Assembly: GCA_015059185.1 (NCBI GenBank)
Contig: SVAY01000014.1
Coordinates: forward strand, 1 to 40,720
Direction: 5' to 3'
Length of the DNA stretch: 40,720 bases
Source: Erysipelotrichaceae bacterium
GTDB taxonomy: Bacteria; Bacillota_I; Bacilli_A; RFN20; CAG-826
Shown piece after piece: positions 5,963 through 15,701 of the stretch; position 1 is the stretch's first letter; every line of letters begins with the position of its first letter. The position numbers and the translations under genes are program-made. The notes below the pieces were generated by a model. The model ran no database searches and had not been told where the DNA came from. It saw only the letters and a program-made list of their open reading frames with translations.

Positions 5963-6994
5963 ATGTTAAATAGAAGAGATACCATTCTAAAATGCATCGT
6001 TGAATACTTCATCAAGAAGGCTGAACCTCTCGGAAGTCAGACTTTAATTGAGGAATATCACCTCCCTTATTCAAGCGCGACAATACGTAATGAAATGCTT
6101 GAACTTGAAAAGATGGGTTATATCGAAAAGACCCATACATCAAGCGGAAGAGTGCCATCAACTAAAGGATATAGATATTACTGTGAAAATCTTCGTGATA
6201 ACAGCGTATCGGAAGAACTTAAACATTCTCTTCAAACTGTATTAGAAGGAAAACTTCAATCAGTAGAAGAAGTGATTAAAGAAAGCTGTGAGATTCTTTC
6301 CCACATGACTAACCTCGTATCAGTAGTCATGGGTCCTGATGAAAAAAGTGAACGCTTAGCATCAATTCAAATGATTAAGATCTCTTCTAATTCCTTAACA
6401 GCGATATTTGTCACTGATAAAGGATATGTAGAAAATAAGACCTTCATCGTGCCAGATAACATTAGTGCCGATGAAATAGTGGACTGTGTCAAAATCTTAA
6501 ATGAAAGATTAGTTGGCACACCAGTCAATGAACTCGTGGATAAAGTGGAAGTTCTTAAACCAGTAATTAGTGATTATGTCGTGAGTCACGATCTTGTCTA
6601 TCAAGCGTTGCTTGAAACATTCGTAAGATTCGCTAGCGATAGATTATCACTTTATGGAAGAGAGGAATTACTTAATCATCCAGAATTCAAAAACGACTCC
6701 AACAAGCTCATGAATGTCTTAAAACTCTTAAATGATTCATCTTTGTTTAAAGAAGTAGAGAATGAGACAAGAATGAGTGAAGATCCATTGCTCAAGATTG
6801 GTGATGAAGTAGAAATCAATCCAGATGTAGGACTTGTATCCACTAAAATCAATCTCGGTAACGGCGAAACTTCTATCTGTCTCGTCGGTCCTAAGAGAAT
6901 GGATTATGATAATGCCATTAGCGCACTTGAATATTTACAAGAAGCGTTAAATGAATATTTCAAGAATAGAGGAGGAAATAATAGTGACGCCTAA
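5963..6994 (+). CDS. hrcA: Heat-inducible transcription repressor HrcA
   Basis: This 343-residue protein has the HrcA N-terminal winged helix (NRRDTILKCIVEYFIKKAEPLGSQTL, split here for length: RRDTILKCIVEYF then EPLGSQTL) followed by SSATIRNEMLELEKMGYIEK-type recognition helix and HTSSGRVPS. It represses the chaperone operon by binding the two CIRCE sites just upstream, and its activity depends on chaperones. It has a GGAG site (5951-5954) 8 nt before the ATG. It is the first gene of the operon and overlaps grpE, and the length is typical. Confidence 0.97.
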   Translation: MLNRRDTILKCIVEYFIKKAEPLGSQTLIEEYHLPYSSATIRNEMLELEKMGYIEKTHTSSGRVPSTKGYRYYCENLRDNSVSEELKHSLQTVLEGKLQSVEEVIKESCEILSHMTNLVSVVMGPDEKSERLASIQMIKISSNSLTAIFVTDKGYVENKTFIVPDNISADEIVDCVKILNERLVGTPVNELVDKVEVLKPVISDYVVSHDLVYQALLETFVRFASDRLSLYGREELLNHPEFKNDSNKLMNVLKLLNDSSLFKEVENETRMSEDPLLKIGDEVEINPDVGLVSTKINLGNGETSICLVGPKRMDYDNAISALEYLQEALNEYFKNRGGNNSDA

Positions 6995-7577
6995 TGAAGA
7001 AAAAGAAAACATTGAAGGGCTCGAAGAAGAGTTAAACGAAGAAGAAAACTTTTCTAAAAAAGAGAAGAAGAAAATCGCTAAACTCGAAGAGGAATTAGAA
7101 AAAGCAAAAGCCGACTGTGATCATTGGAAAAATGAATACTATCGAGCATATGCAGACACTAAAAACCTACGTAGTAGCCTAGAAAGAGATCATAAAGAAG
7201 CACTTAAATATCGTGCAGAAGGATTCATCGAAGAACTTCTTCCAATATTAGATAGCTTCCATATGGCACTAGGCAATGAACCTACTGATCCAGCTCTTAA
7301 AAACTATTTAACCGGATTCCAATTCATCTATAAGAATCTCGTTAATGTATTAACTAACGAAGGGGTTACAGAAATCACCCCAGAAATTGAAACAGATTTC
7401 AATCCCGCAACCATGCAAGCCGTTGATTCAGTGGAAGCTGAAGAAGCTGGCAAAATTACAAAGGTTTACGGGAAAGGATATAAGCTTCGTGATCGTTTAA
7501 TTAGACCAGCCATGGTCCAAGTAAGCGTCAAGAAGAAAGAAAGCCAAAATGAAGAAAGCGTCGAAACTGACGCATAA
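6984..7577 (+). CDS. grpE: Nucleotide exchange factor GrpE
   Basis: GrpE releases ADP from DnaK. The protein has the long acidic, coiled-coil N-terminus (ending EKAKADCDHWKNEYYRAYAD), the central helices (LPILDSFHMAL) and the C-terminal beta domain (VYGKGYKLRDRLIRPAMVQV). I chose the GTG at 6984, giving 197 residues, because GGAGG at 6971-6975 is ideally placed. An in-frame ATG at 6951 lies deeper within hrcA and lacks such a site. It overlaps hrcA by 11 nt, so translation is coupled. There are 14 bp to dnaK. Confidence 0.95.
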   Translation: MTPNEEKENIEGLEEELNEEENFSKKEKKKIAKLEEELEKAKADCDHWKNEYYRAYADTKNLRSSLERDHKEALKYRAEGFIEELLPILDSFHMALGNEPTDPALKNYLTGFQFIYKNLVNVLTNEGVTEITPEIETDFNPATMQAVDSVEAEEAGKITKVYGKGYKLRDRLIRPAMVQVSVKKKESQNEESVETDA

Positions 7578-7585
7578 GGAGGTAA

Positions 7586-9412
<1,827 letters not shown>

Positions 9413-9431
9413 TTAAGTATTAATCAACATC

Positions 9432-9454
9432 AAGGGGGATGTCATGTCCCCCTT
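9432..9454 (+). other. Hairpin in the dnaK-dnaJ gap
   Basis: A G/C-rich 8-bp stem, AAGGGGGA (9432-9439) with TCCCCCTT (9447-9454), has a 7-nt loop but only a single T after it. It is therefore a weak terminator, attenuator or mRNA-stabilising hairpin that could set the DnaK to DnaJ ratio. Confidence 0.6.
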
Positions 9455-9480
9455 TAAGAGAATTATAGAAAGGAACATTT

Positions 9481-10626
9481 ATGGCTGAAAAAAGAGATTA
9501 TTATGAAGTCTTGGGTGTCAAAAAAGGCGCAACTAAAGATGAGATTAAAAGTGCTTATCGTAAATTAGCCAAAACCTATCACCCAGATAATAAAGAAACT
9601 GGTAACGCTGATAAATTTAAAGAGATCCAGGAAGCTTATGATGTTCTTTATGATGATAAGAAACGTCAAATGTATGATCAATTTGGTCATGCAGCCTTCG
9701 AACAAGGAGCAGGAGGCGGAGCGGGAGGTAATCCATTCGCTGGTGGCTTCGGTGGATTTGGAGGTTTTGAAGACGTTGATTTAGGAGATATCTTCTCAAG
9801 CTTCTTTGGAGGTGTTAGAAGAGGTGGATCTTCTAGAGCCAGCACTGGTCCTCAAAGAGGACAAGATGTTGCAATGAGAATCAATATCTCATTCATGGAT
9901 GCAATTAATGGTAAGAAACAAGACATTACCCTTAACTATGATGAAACCTGTCCTGATTGTAAAGGTACAGGAGCAAGAAGTCCTGATGCGATAAAAACAT
10001 GTAGTTATTGTTCCGGCCGAGGAAGAGTGAGAATGCAAAGACAATCACTCTTTGGAGTGATGGAAACTGAACAAACCTGTCCTCACTGTAACGGAACAGG
10101 TAAACAAATCACTGATAAATGTCCTACTTGTGGTGGTAAAGGCTATACAAGAAAGAAAAAGACCATTACTATCAATATTCCAGCGGGTATTAATAACGGT
10201 CAACAAATCCGTTCTGCTGGTATGGGTGAAATCGGTGAAAATGGTGGACCTCATGGTGACTTATACGTCGAGATTGCTGTCGCACCTCATCCTAACTTCC
10301 AAAGAGATGGTAATGACATTCATATTAGTATTCCACTCGATTTTGTCGATGCCATCTTAGGAACTCAAGTTGAGATCCCAACAGTATATGGTGATAAATT
10401 ACTTAATATTCCAGCGGGTACTCAACCTGGACAGATGTTAAGAATGAAAGGCCATGGTGTAAAAGACTTTAGAACAGGTAAGCCAGGCGATCAATACGTT
10501 CATCTAGAAATCAAGATGCCTACTAACTTATCTAAAGAGCAAAAGAAATGCTTAGAAGACTATAAGAAATGTGCACCTAAAGAAGATTCATTCTTCCAAA
10601 GATTCAAGAACTCATTTAAAAGATAA
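9481..10626 (+). CDS. dnaJ: Co-chaperone DnaJ (Hsp40, type I)
   Basis: This is a full-length 381-residue DnaJ. It has a J domain with YHPDN (HPD loop that stimulates the DnaK ATPase), then a Gly/Phe-rich linker. A zinc-binding domain follows with four CxxCxGxG repeats (CPDCKGTG, CSYCSGRG, CPHCNGTG, CPTCGGKG). The C-terminal substrate domains contain the usual HPNFQRDGND and IPAGTQPGQ blocks. It is the last gene of the HrcA-controlled operon and is preceded by an AAAGGA ribosome site. Confidence 0.99.
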   Translation: MAEKRDYYEVLGVKKGATKDEIKSAYRKLAKTYHPDNKETGNADKFKEIQEAYDVLYDDKKRQMYDQFGHAAFEQGAGGGAGGNPFAGGFGGFGGFEDVDLGDIFSSFFGGVRRGGSSRASTGPQRGQDVAMRINISFMDAINGKKQDITLNYDETCPDCKGTGARSPDAIKTCSYCSGRGRVRMQRQSLFGVMETEQTCPHCNGTGKQITDKCPTCGGKGYTRKKKTITINIPAGINNGQQIRSAGMGEIGENGGPHGDLYVEIAVAPHPNFQRDGNDIHISIPLDFVDAILGTQVEIPTVYGDKLLNIPAGTQPGQMLRMKGHGVKDFRTGKPGDQYVHLEIKMPTNLSKEQKKCLEDYKKCAPKEDSFFQRFKNSFKR

Positions 10627-10643
10627 AAATTTATATCAAAATG

Positions 10644-10672
10644 ACACCAGAATAAAAATCTGGTGTTTTTTA
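10644..10672 (+). terminator. Terminator of the heat-shock operon
   Basis: The stem ACACCAGA (10644-10651) and TCTGGTGT (10659-10666) is followed by a run of T. This is a textbook intrinsic terminator directly after dnaJ. Confidence 0.93.
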
Positions 10673-10770
10673 TTTATATATAAATAACTTCTCATTTTCA
10701 TAAAAATAATCAAACATTTTTAATTTTTTATCCGTCTTATAAATAAATATGGGACTATTTTATGCTTTTT
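10670..10770 (+). repeat. Dispersed promoter element, copy 2 (ECF-type promoter)
   Basis: The perfect 18-bp palindrome TTATTTATATATAAATAA (10670-10687) leads into AACTTCTCATTTTC-like sequence. An ECF-type -35 AAC (10713-10715) and -10 CGTC (10733-10736) follow, 17 bp apart, and then ATG-CTT-TTT at 10762. The layout matches the copies at 4129 and 12258. It would drive the HTH/DUF6036 pair that follows. Confidence 0.6.
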
Positions 10771-10803
10771 TATCCCATAGAAAGGAAAAAATTGAATGAA
10801 TAA
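10762..10803 (+). other. Possible 13-residue leader ORF
   Basis: The ATG of repeat copy 2 opens a short frame (MLFYPIERKKLNE) that ends over the start codon of the next gene. It may be a leader peptide that couples translation, or a relic of the gene start that came with the repeat. There is no good ribosome site (GGGAC only), so this is weak. Confidence 0.2.
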
Positions 10804-11461
10804 TAAAAATAACCATCTTGAAGAAATGCTAATTAATTTATATTATTTTAATAGGTCGTTATGCCGACCTAATATTTATATGTTAAGAGCATTGCTAGAG
10901 TCTAAAAACATGAGTGCCTATAAACTTGAAAAATCGAGTCATATTTCGCATGCAACTTTAATGGATTTATATAACGAGAAAACAAATATTGAAAAATGTT
11001 CTAGTTCCTTACTTCATAAACTGGCTGCTTCGCTTAATATGAAGATGGATGATTTATATAAGGTACTCACTTATGAAGATCTTTCATTATTTACATGCAA
11101 TAAAAATTTTGACTTATACAAAAGTTTTCTATTACAGGAATTAAATGAATTAAAAGATAATGCTTTTCTAAAGAAATATCTAACAAATAACGAAGTTGAA
11201 GATAATTTCAAGAACAAGAAATACGAATGTTCCTTATATCTTTTATCTTTGATTGATTATTTGTGCATAAGAAATAACTTGCCTTTAGTGAAAAACTACG
11301 AATACATTAGGGAATATAAACTTGATAAAATAGTCGTTCCAGAAAGCGTTTTTATATTATTTAGATATAAAAAAGCAAAAGTGAGTCAAATATATAAAGA
11401 GTGCATGCCAATATTTAAACAACATAACATAATAGAGGCCAAAATCGATGACGTCGCTTGA
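10796..11461 (+). CDS. XRE-like HTH protein, partner of a DUF6036 nucleotidyltransferase
   Basis: This 221-residue protein has an N-terminal HTH (about residues 20-80: RALLESKNMSAYKLEKSSHI, then HATLMDLYNEKT and LAASLNMKMDDLYKVL). It is followed by a helical domain of unknown function. An AAAGGA site precedes the ATG. The stop overlaps the next gene by 14 nt, implying a functional pair. It is likely the antitoxin/repressor of a nucleotidyltransferase toxin-antitoxin-like module, by analogy with AbiEi-AbiEii; this is inference. Composition is AT-rich, unlike the heat-shock genes before it. Confidence 0.75.
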   Translation: MNNKNNHLEEMLINLYYFNRSLCRPNIYMLRALLESKNMSAYKLEKSSHISHATLMDLYNEKTNIEKCSSSLLHKLAASLNMKMDDLYKVLTYEDLSLFTCNKNFDLYKSFLLQELNELKDNAFLKKYLTNNEVEDNFKNKKYECSLYLLSLIDYLCIRNNLPLVKNYEYIREYKLDKIVVPESVFILFRYKKAKVSQIYKECMPIFKQHNIIEAKIDDVA

Positions 11462-12155
11462 TAAAGCATCAAACGGGTTATTAGATAAACAAACAATTGA
11501 AAAAGCATTTAAAGAATTAGGGAACCTAATAAGAAAAAGAACAAATGGCAATGCCTATTGTGAACTCATAGTTGTCGGTGGTGCATCCATATTATTGAAT
11601 TATGGTTTCAGATTGACAACTTCGGATATAGATTGTTCTGATGAATACAAAGTATTGATGAATGATTTAATCTCTTTTGTTGCGAGTAAATATAATTTAC
11701 CTGAATACTGGATTAATTCTAATTTCACAAACACAAAATCATATAGCGATAATTTGAAAAGAGTATCGTCTCATTATAAAAGTTATGGTAATGGAGTGCT
11801 TGAAATAAGGACAATTAAGGATTTGTATCTTTTGGCAATGAAAATAGTATCAGGACGTAAATATAAAAATGATTATTCAGATATTTTAGGTATTATCTCC
11901 ATAATGACTGAGAAGAAAATGATAATTAATAAAGAACTCTTAGATAAAGCAATTATAGAGCTATATGGTACTCATGATGTTATTGATATAGATGCGTATG
12001 ACTTTGCTTTAGAAGTAATCAAAAACCCAAATAAATATCATTATTCTGAAATAGTGGATAGAGAAAATACTAATCTAAACACCATAAAAATGAGTGTGCA
12101 TACCAACATGAACCAAGAAGAATTAGAGTATGTTTTATCTAAACTTGATTTATAA
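11448..12155 (+). CDS. DUF6036-like nucleotidyltransferase, candidate toxin
   Basis: This 235-residue protein has the nucleotidyltransferase signature IVVGGASILLNYGF (41-54) followed by TTSDIDC (57-63), with Asp60 and Asp62 as probable metal ligands. The C-terminal half contains the usual IRTIKDLYLLAMKIVSGRKY-type helix (IRTIKDLYLLAMK, then SGRKYKNDYSDI), which resembles DUF6036 and AbiEii proteins. The substrate is unknown. It overlaps the upstream HTH gene by 14 nt. It is the second two-gene nucleotidyltransferase module in the window and is not closely similar to the one at 4861-5833. Confidence 0.78.
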   Translation: MTSLDKASNGLLDKQTIEKAFKELGNLIRKRTNGNAYCELIVVGGASILLNYGFRLTTSDIDCSDEYKVLMNDLISFVASKYNLPEYWINSNFTNTKSYSDNLKRVSSHYKSYGNGVLEIRTIKDLYLLAMKIVSGRKYKNDYSDILGIISIMTEKKMIINKELLDKAIIELYGTHDVIDIDAYDFALEVIKNPNKYHYSEIVDRENTNLNTIKMSVHTNMNQEELEYVLSKLDL

Positions 12156-12203
12156 AAAAATCCGCACACTCCGTCTAACAATAGTTTCGACATCTCTGCG
12201 GAT
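12154..12203 (-). terminator. Hairpin with a T run on the minus strand
   Basis: ATCCGCA (12160-12166) pairs with TGCGGAT (12197-12203) across a 30-nt loop. The A run before it (12154-12160) becomes a T run only on the minus strand, and no T run follows on the plus strand. It may end antisense transcription or form a stable 3' end for the plus-strand transcript. The long loop makes the call weak. Confidence 0.35.
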
Positions 12204-12257
12204 AAGAATATTAAACCTTAAACAATATTTATAATCAATAGCAGATAATAAAATTTT

Positions 12258-12356
12258 TTATTTATATATAAATAACTTTCTATTTTAATAAATTTTTTTC
12301 AACATTTTCGATTTTTTATCGTCTTGAAAAGAATATATAGGAGGTTTTTTATGTTT
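12258..12356 (+). repeat. Dispersed promoter element, copy 3 (ECF-type promoter of the C39 gene)
   Basis: The perfect 18-bp palindrome TTATTTATATATAAATAA (12258-12275) is identical to copy 2 and is followed by AACTTTCTATTTTAATAAAT. Next come -35 AAC (12301-12303) and -10 CGTC (12320-12323), 16 bp apart. The classical ECF consensus of Bacillus SigM/SigW-type factors is TGAAAC-N16-CGT. GGAGG lies at 12340-12344 and the ATG at 12351. This copy drives an intact gene. Confidence 0.68.
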
Positions 12357-13538
12357 TTTATCCAACAAACTAATAATCATGACTGCGGATTCACGGCCGT
12401 AAAGATTCTATTAGCAAACATTCATCATGATAGTAATTATCTTTTTTTAAAGTCCCCATTTAATGATAACGTTTCATTCCTAGACTTAATTAAAGAAGCC
12501 AAGAAATATAACGTTGAGTTAGAAGGATTAAAATCTAACGATAAAGAAGGGTTAGAAAAATGTGATCGATTACCATTTATTGCACGCGTGACTTTTGATA
12601 ATGCTTCACACGCTTTATACGTATATCGAATAACCAAAAAATACGTATATTATTATGACCCAGCACGTGGAGAGAAAAGATTATCAATCGACGAATTTAA
12701 GTTCATTTGGAGTGGAGAGATGCTTACTATTAAGACATTCACTAAAACAAAATGTGAATTTAAACGCCCTAAACTCATGAAAAATAGTGAGGCAATTATT
12801 TCCCTATGCATCTCACTTATGAGTGCGATAACTTCTCTTTTAGCGGTTTATTTTGTAAGTAAAGATTCTTACATCTATCTTCCAGTGATCTTTTTCTCAC
12901 TTATGATTATTTCTGAACTCGTGCTAAAGAAATATTCGCTTAGTATTATGAAAAGGATTGATAAACGAGTAGATGAGCTAATAAAGGATGTGAAGAAGAA
13001 AGATTATTATGATTTCTATATGAGTTATGAAGGTTATAAGAAATATCTCATCATTAACAACCTTACGATGTTTTCTAACTGCTATATTTTCATCATTATT
13101 GGTTTTATCTTCATCCTAAATGATAAATATAATGGCTTATTCGTCGTGCTTAATGTGTTGCTTGCGATGCTTTATATATCTTTTATCAAGCCTAAACTTA
13201 ATGAAGAAGAGAAACGTATCATTGAAGAAGAAAGCAAGATTAAAACAAAGGATAACAAGTTAGAAGCATTTAACCTGATGAATAATGCAAGAAGCCTTTC
13301 ATATAAATATGTGAGTATAGAATCTGCTTATAAATATGTGGTAATAGGGATAGAAGTGATTACTACATTTATCATGATGATGTATAAAGAAATAGTGAAT
13401 GTAACTTATATCATCTGTTATAGTGGACTACAAATGTATTTATATAGTAACGTTGTTTCTTTATTATCACGTGGGGAAGATTATCAAAAGCAATATAACT
13501 TGCTCAATAAAATTATCAATATGAGTGAAAATAAATAG
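12351..13538 (+). CDS. C39-peptidase membrane protein without ABC ATPase
   Basis: The N-terminus (1-130) is a bacteriocin-processing C39 peptidase domain: Cys12 in QQTNNHDCGFTAVK, His87 in NASHALYVY and Asp103 in YYDPARG form the expected catalytic triad. After it come several hydrophobic segments (about 147-170, 176-193, 243-262, 268-285, 330-350), as in the membrane part of a peptidase-containing ABC exporter. The protein ends at 395 residues, and no nucleotide-binding domain follows here. The start at 12351 is chosen for the GGAGG at 12340; an upstream in-frame codon at 12324 lies on the promoter -10. It may cleave leader peptides or work with an ATPase encoded elsewhere. It lies 33 bp before ybeY. 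Confidence 0.78.
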   Translation: MFFIQQTNNHDCGFTAVKILLANIHHDSNYLFLKSPFNDNVSFLDLIKEAKKYNVELEGLKSNDKEGLEKCDRLPFIARVTFDNASHALYVYRITKKYVYYYDPARGEKRLSIDEFKFIWSGEMLTIKTFTKTKCEFKRPKLMKNSEAIISLCISLMSAITSLLAVYFVSKDSYIYLPVIFFSLMIISELVLKKYSLSIMKRIDKRVDELIKDVKKKDYYDFYMSYEGYKKYLIINNLTMFSNCYIFIIIGFIFILNDKYNGLFVVLNVLLAMLYISFIKPKLNEEEKRIIEEESKIKTKDNKLEAFNLMNNARSLSYKYVSIESAYKYVVIGIEVITTFIMMMYKEIVNVTYIICYSGLQMYLYSNVVSLLSRGEDYQKQYNLLNKIINMSENK

Positions 13539-13571
13539 TCTTAATGACTATAAAGGTGATATATTTAAGGC

Positions 13572-14015
13572 ATGGAATTAGATTTTAATTCATTAATTGA
13601 TGGCTATGACGAATATGAAGAAGTCTATTTAGATTTATTAACCAAGACTCTTTCATATTTAAAGATTAAATGTTCACCGATTGTTTCAGTGAGTTTAGTT
13701 GATGAAAAACTTATCCATCAAATTAATCGTGATTATCGTCATATCGACCGTGTGACCGACGTCATAAGCTTTGCTTTTTTAGATAATGAAGACCGTGAAA
13801 GCATTTTAAAAAGCAAGGGGGATGTCGTATTAGGAGATATTTATATCTGTTTAGATGTAGCAAAACGCCAAGCGGAAGAATATGGTCACTCCTTAAATAG
13901 AGAATTAAGATTCTTATTCATTCATGGTTTACTGCATCTATTAGGGTATGACCATATGACAAAAGAAGATGAAGAAATCATGTTCCCGCTTCAAGAAAAG
14001 ATATTAAGTTTATGA
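13572..14015 (+). CDS. ybeY: Endoribonuclease YbeY (16S rRNA maturation)
   Basis: This 147-residue metalloprotein carries the YbeY zinc signature HGLLHLLGYDHM near the C-terminus (three histidines) and the RVTDVISFAF block. YbeY is needed for 16S rRNA 3' processing and ribosome quality control. An AAGGTGA site lies about 13 nt before the ATG. It overlaps era by 4 nt, the usual ybeY-era pairing. Confidence 0.96.
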   Translation: MELDFNSLIDGYDEYEEVYLDLLTKTLSYLKIKCSPIVSVSLVDEKLIHQINRDYRHIDRVTDVISFAFLDNEDRESILKSKGDVVLGDIYICLDVAKRQAEEYGHSLNRELRFLFIHGLLHLLGYDHMTKEDEEIMFPLQEKILSL

Positions 14016-14902
14016 AATCCGGATTTGTTGCAATATTAGGGAGACCAAACGTTGGTAAATCAACGCTTCTTAATCATATCCTCCATCAAAAAGTTTCGAT
14101 TGTCACTGATAAGAGTCAGACGACAAGAAACGCGATTAAAGGGATCTATACTGATGAAGAAGTGCAGATTGTCTTTGTTGACACTCCTGGAATCCATAAA
14201 CCACTTCAAAAACTTGGTGAGGAAATGAATATTATGGCTTATAAAGCGAGCCATGAAGTAGACGCAATTATCTTAGTAGTGGATGCTTCTCTTCCATTTG
14301 GTAAAGGAGACGAATATCTCCTTAATCACCTTGCCTTAAAAGATATACCACTTATCATCGTCTTTAATAAGATTGATCAAGCAAGACTCAATAAAGTTGA
14401 AGAATTGAAAAAGATTTATAGAGAACGTTTTATTGACGCTAAATTTATCGATACAGTGGCCTTAGAAGGATTTAATGTTGATGAAATTGTAGGTCAATTA
14501 AAAACACTATTACCTGAAGGGCCAATGTATTACGATAAAGAAACCATTACCGATCAAGATATTGTCTTTCAGATAAAAGAAATTATAAGAGAAAAAATAC
14601 TTAATGTTCTTTCTCAAGAGGTTCCTCATTCAATTGCCATTTATATGGAATATATAGCCTATGAAGAAAATCCAATGCATATCAAGGCTTCAATAATCGT
14701 AGAAAAAGATTCTCAAAAAGGCATTGTCATTGGAGCAAATGGTAGAAGAATTAAAGAAATCGGTTCTAAAGCCCGTCAATCTATCGAAGCATTAGTGAAA
14801 AAACATGTTTTCCTTGAATTATTCGTTAAAGTTAGTGAAGACTGGCGAAATCAGGAAAGCGAATTAACTAAATTTGGATATAAAACGAAAAAAGAAGAAT
14901 GA
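14012..14902 (+). CDS. era: GTPase Era
   Basis: The 296-residue protein has the Era GTPase domain: G1 GRPNVGKS (10-17), G2 region with DKSQTTRNAIKGI, G3 DTPGIHKP and G4 NKID. The C-terminal KH domain (IIVEKDSQKGIVIGANGRRI, then KEIG) binds the 3' end of 16S rRNA. It overlaps ybeY and recO by 4 nt each, so the three are translated as one unit. Confidence 0.98.
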   Translation: MKSGFVAILGRPNVGKSTLLNHILHQKVSIVTDKSQTTRNAIKGIYTDEEVQIVFVDTPGIHKPLQKLGEEMNIMAYKASHEVDAIILVVDASLPFGKGDEYLLNHLALKDIPLIIVFNKIDQARLNKVEELKKIYRERFIDAKFIDTVALEGFNVDEIVGQLKTLLPEGPMYYDKETITDQDIVFQIKEIIREKILNVLSQEVPHSIAIYMEYIAYEENPMHIKASIIVEKDSQKGIVIGANGRRIKEIGSKARQSIEALVKKHVFLELFVKVSEDWRNQESELTKFGYKTKKEE

Positions 14903-15606
14903 AAATAATAGTTTTATCTTTATCAAAGTATAAAGAAAAAGACGCGATAGTAAACGCGATAAGCGAAGAAAATTACCTAGCTTTTTATGCGCATGGTATT
15001 CTTTCTCCAACCAGTAAAAATAGCGCGATTAACAACATCTTAACAATTGCTGATGCGACATTAATAACTTCAAAGAATAATAAGTTATCTCTTAAAGAAA
15101 GTAGTGTAATATCTGTTCCTTTTATTACAAATAGTAATATGGAATATCTCACCGCTATTAATCTATTAGCAGAAGCTACTAATAAGATGCTTGATGAAAG
15201 TGAAAGACATCTAGCCTTTAATTATTTAGAAAGAGCAATTAACGCTTTAAAAGATGCTAAATATCCTTTACTAGTTGCTATTAGTTACCTTGCTAAAATA
15301 TCTAAATTAGCAGGATACTCATTAGAGATAAACCGCTGTGTGAGATGTGGTAGTAAAAAAGATATTGTAACTTTCTCGTTTGAAGAAGGTGGATATGTTT
15401 GCAAGAACTGTACCATGGAAGGCGATAGTTTTGATTTAACTAAAGATCAGCTTCTATTAATTAGAACACTTGCTGGATCAGTAGATTTTAACTTTAATGA
15501 TGTTGCTTATAATAGTGATAGCGCAAAGATTTTACTCGATAAATTTATCGCTTTTATTGCAGATATCGGTGGAGCGATACTGAAGTCCACTCAGCTAATA
15601 ATATAG
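14899..15606 (+). CDS. recO: DNA repair protein RecO
   Basis: The 235-residue protein fits RecO: an N-terminal OB-like domain (ALSKYKEKDAIV-type start, here VLSLSKYKEKDAIVN), a helical middle, and a four-cysteine zinc motif (CVRCGS, then VCKNC, about 149-175). RecO loads RecA together with RecR. It starts within the era stop (4-nt overlap). It is a divergent family, but the position between era and glyQS matches Bacillus. Confidence 0.9.
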   Translation: MKIIVLSLSKYKEKDAIVNAISEENYLAFYAHGILSPTSKNSAINNILTIADATLITSKNNKLSLKESSVISVPFITNSNMEYLTAINLLAEATNKMLDESERHLAFNYLERAINALKDAKYPLLVAISYLAKISKLAGYSLEINRCVRCGSKKDIVTFSFEEGGYVCKNCTMEGDSFDLTKDQLLLIRTLAGSVDFNFNDVAYNSDSAKILLDKFIAFIADIGGAILKSTQLII

Positions 15607-15644
15607 AATAATTATTAAATTTTTAAAAATACACTTATAATAGG

Positions 15645-15672
15645 TTGACAATAGAGTTTTTTCCTTTATACT
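15645..15672 (+). promoter_or_regulatory. Promoter of glyQS (and possibly dnaG-rpoD)
   Basis: TTGACA (15645-15650) and TATACT (15667-15672) are 16 bp apart, with the predicted transcription start at about 15679. It overlaps an in-frame TTG that would otherwise extend glyQS, which supports the shorter start at 15702. No T-box is visible in the short leader. Confidence 0.8.
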
Positions 15673-15701
15673 TATTTTCAGTGCATTTTGGAGAGATTAT
15701 T

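Noticed and set aside
6951..6983. GrpE start at the upstream ATG
   Set aside because: The GTG at 6984 has an ideally spaced GGAGG; the longer form adds residues not typical of GrpE.
15645..15701. N-terminal extension of glyQS from a TTG
   Set aside because: The codon is the -35 box of a clear promoter; the ATG at 15702 has its own GGAGAG site and the normal family start.
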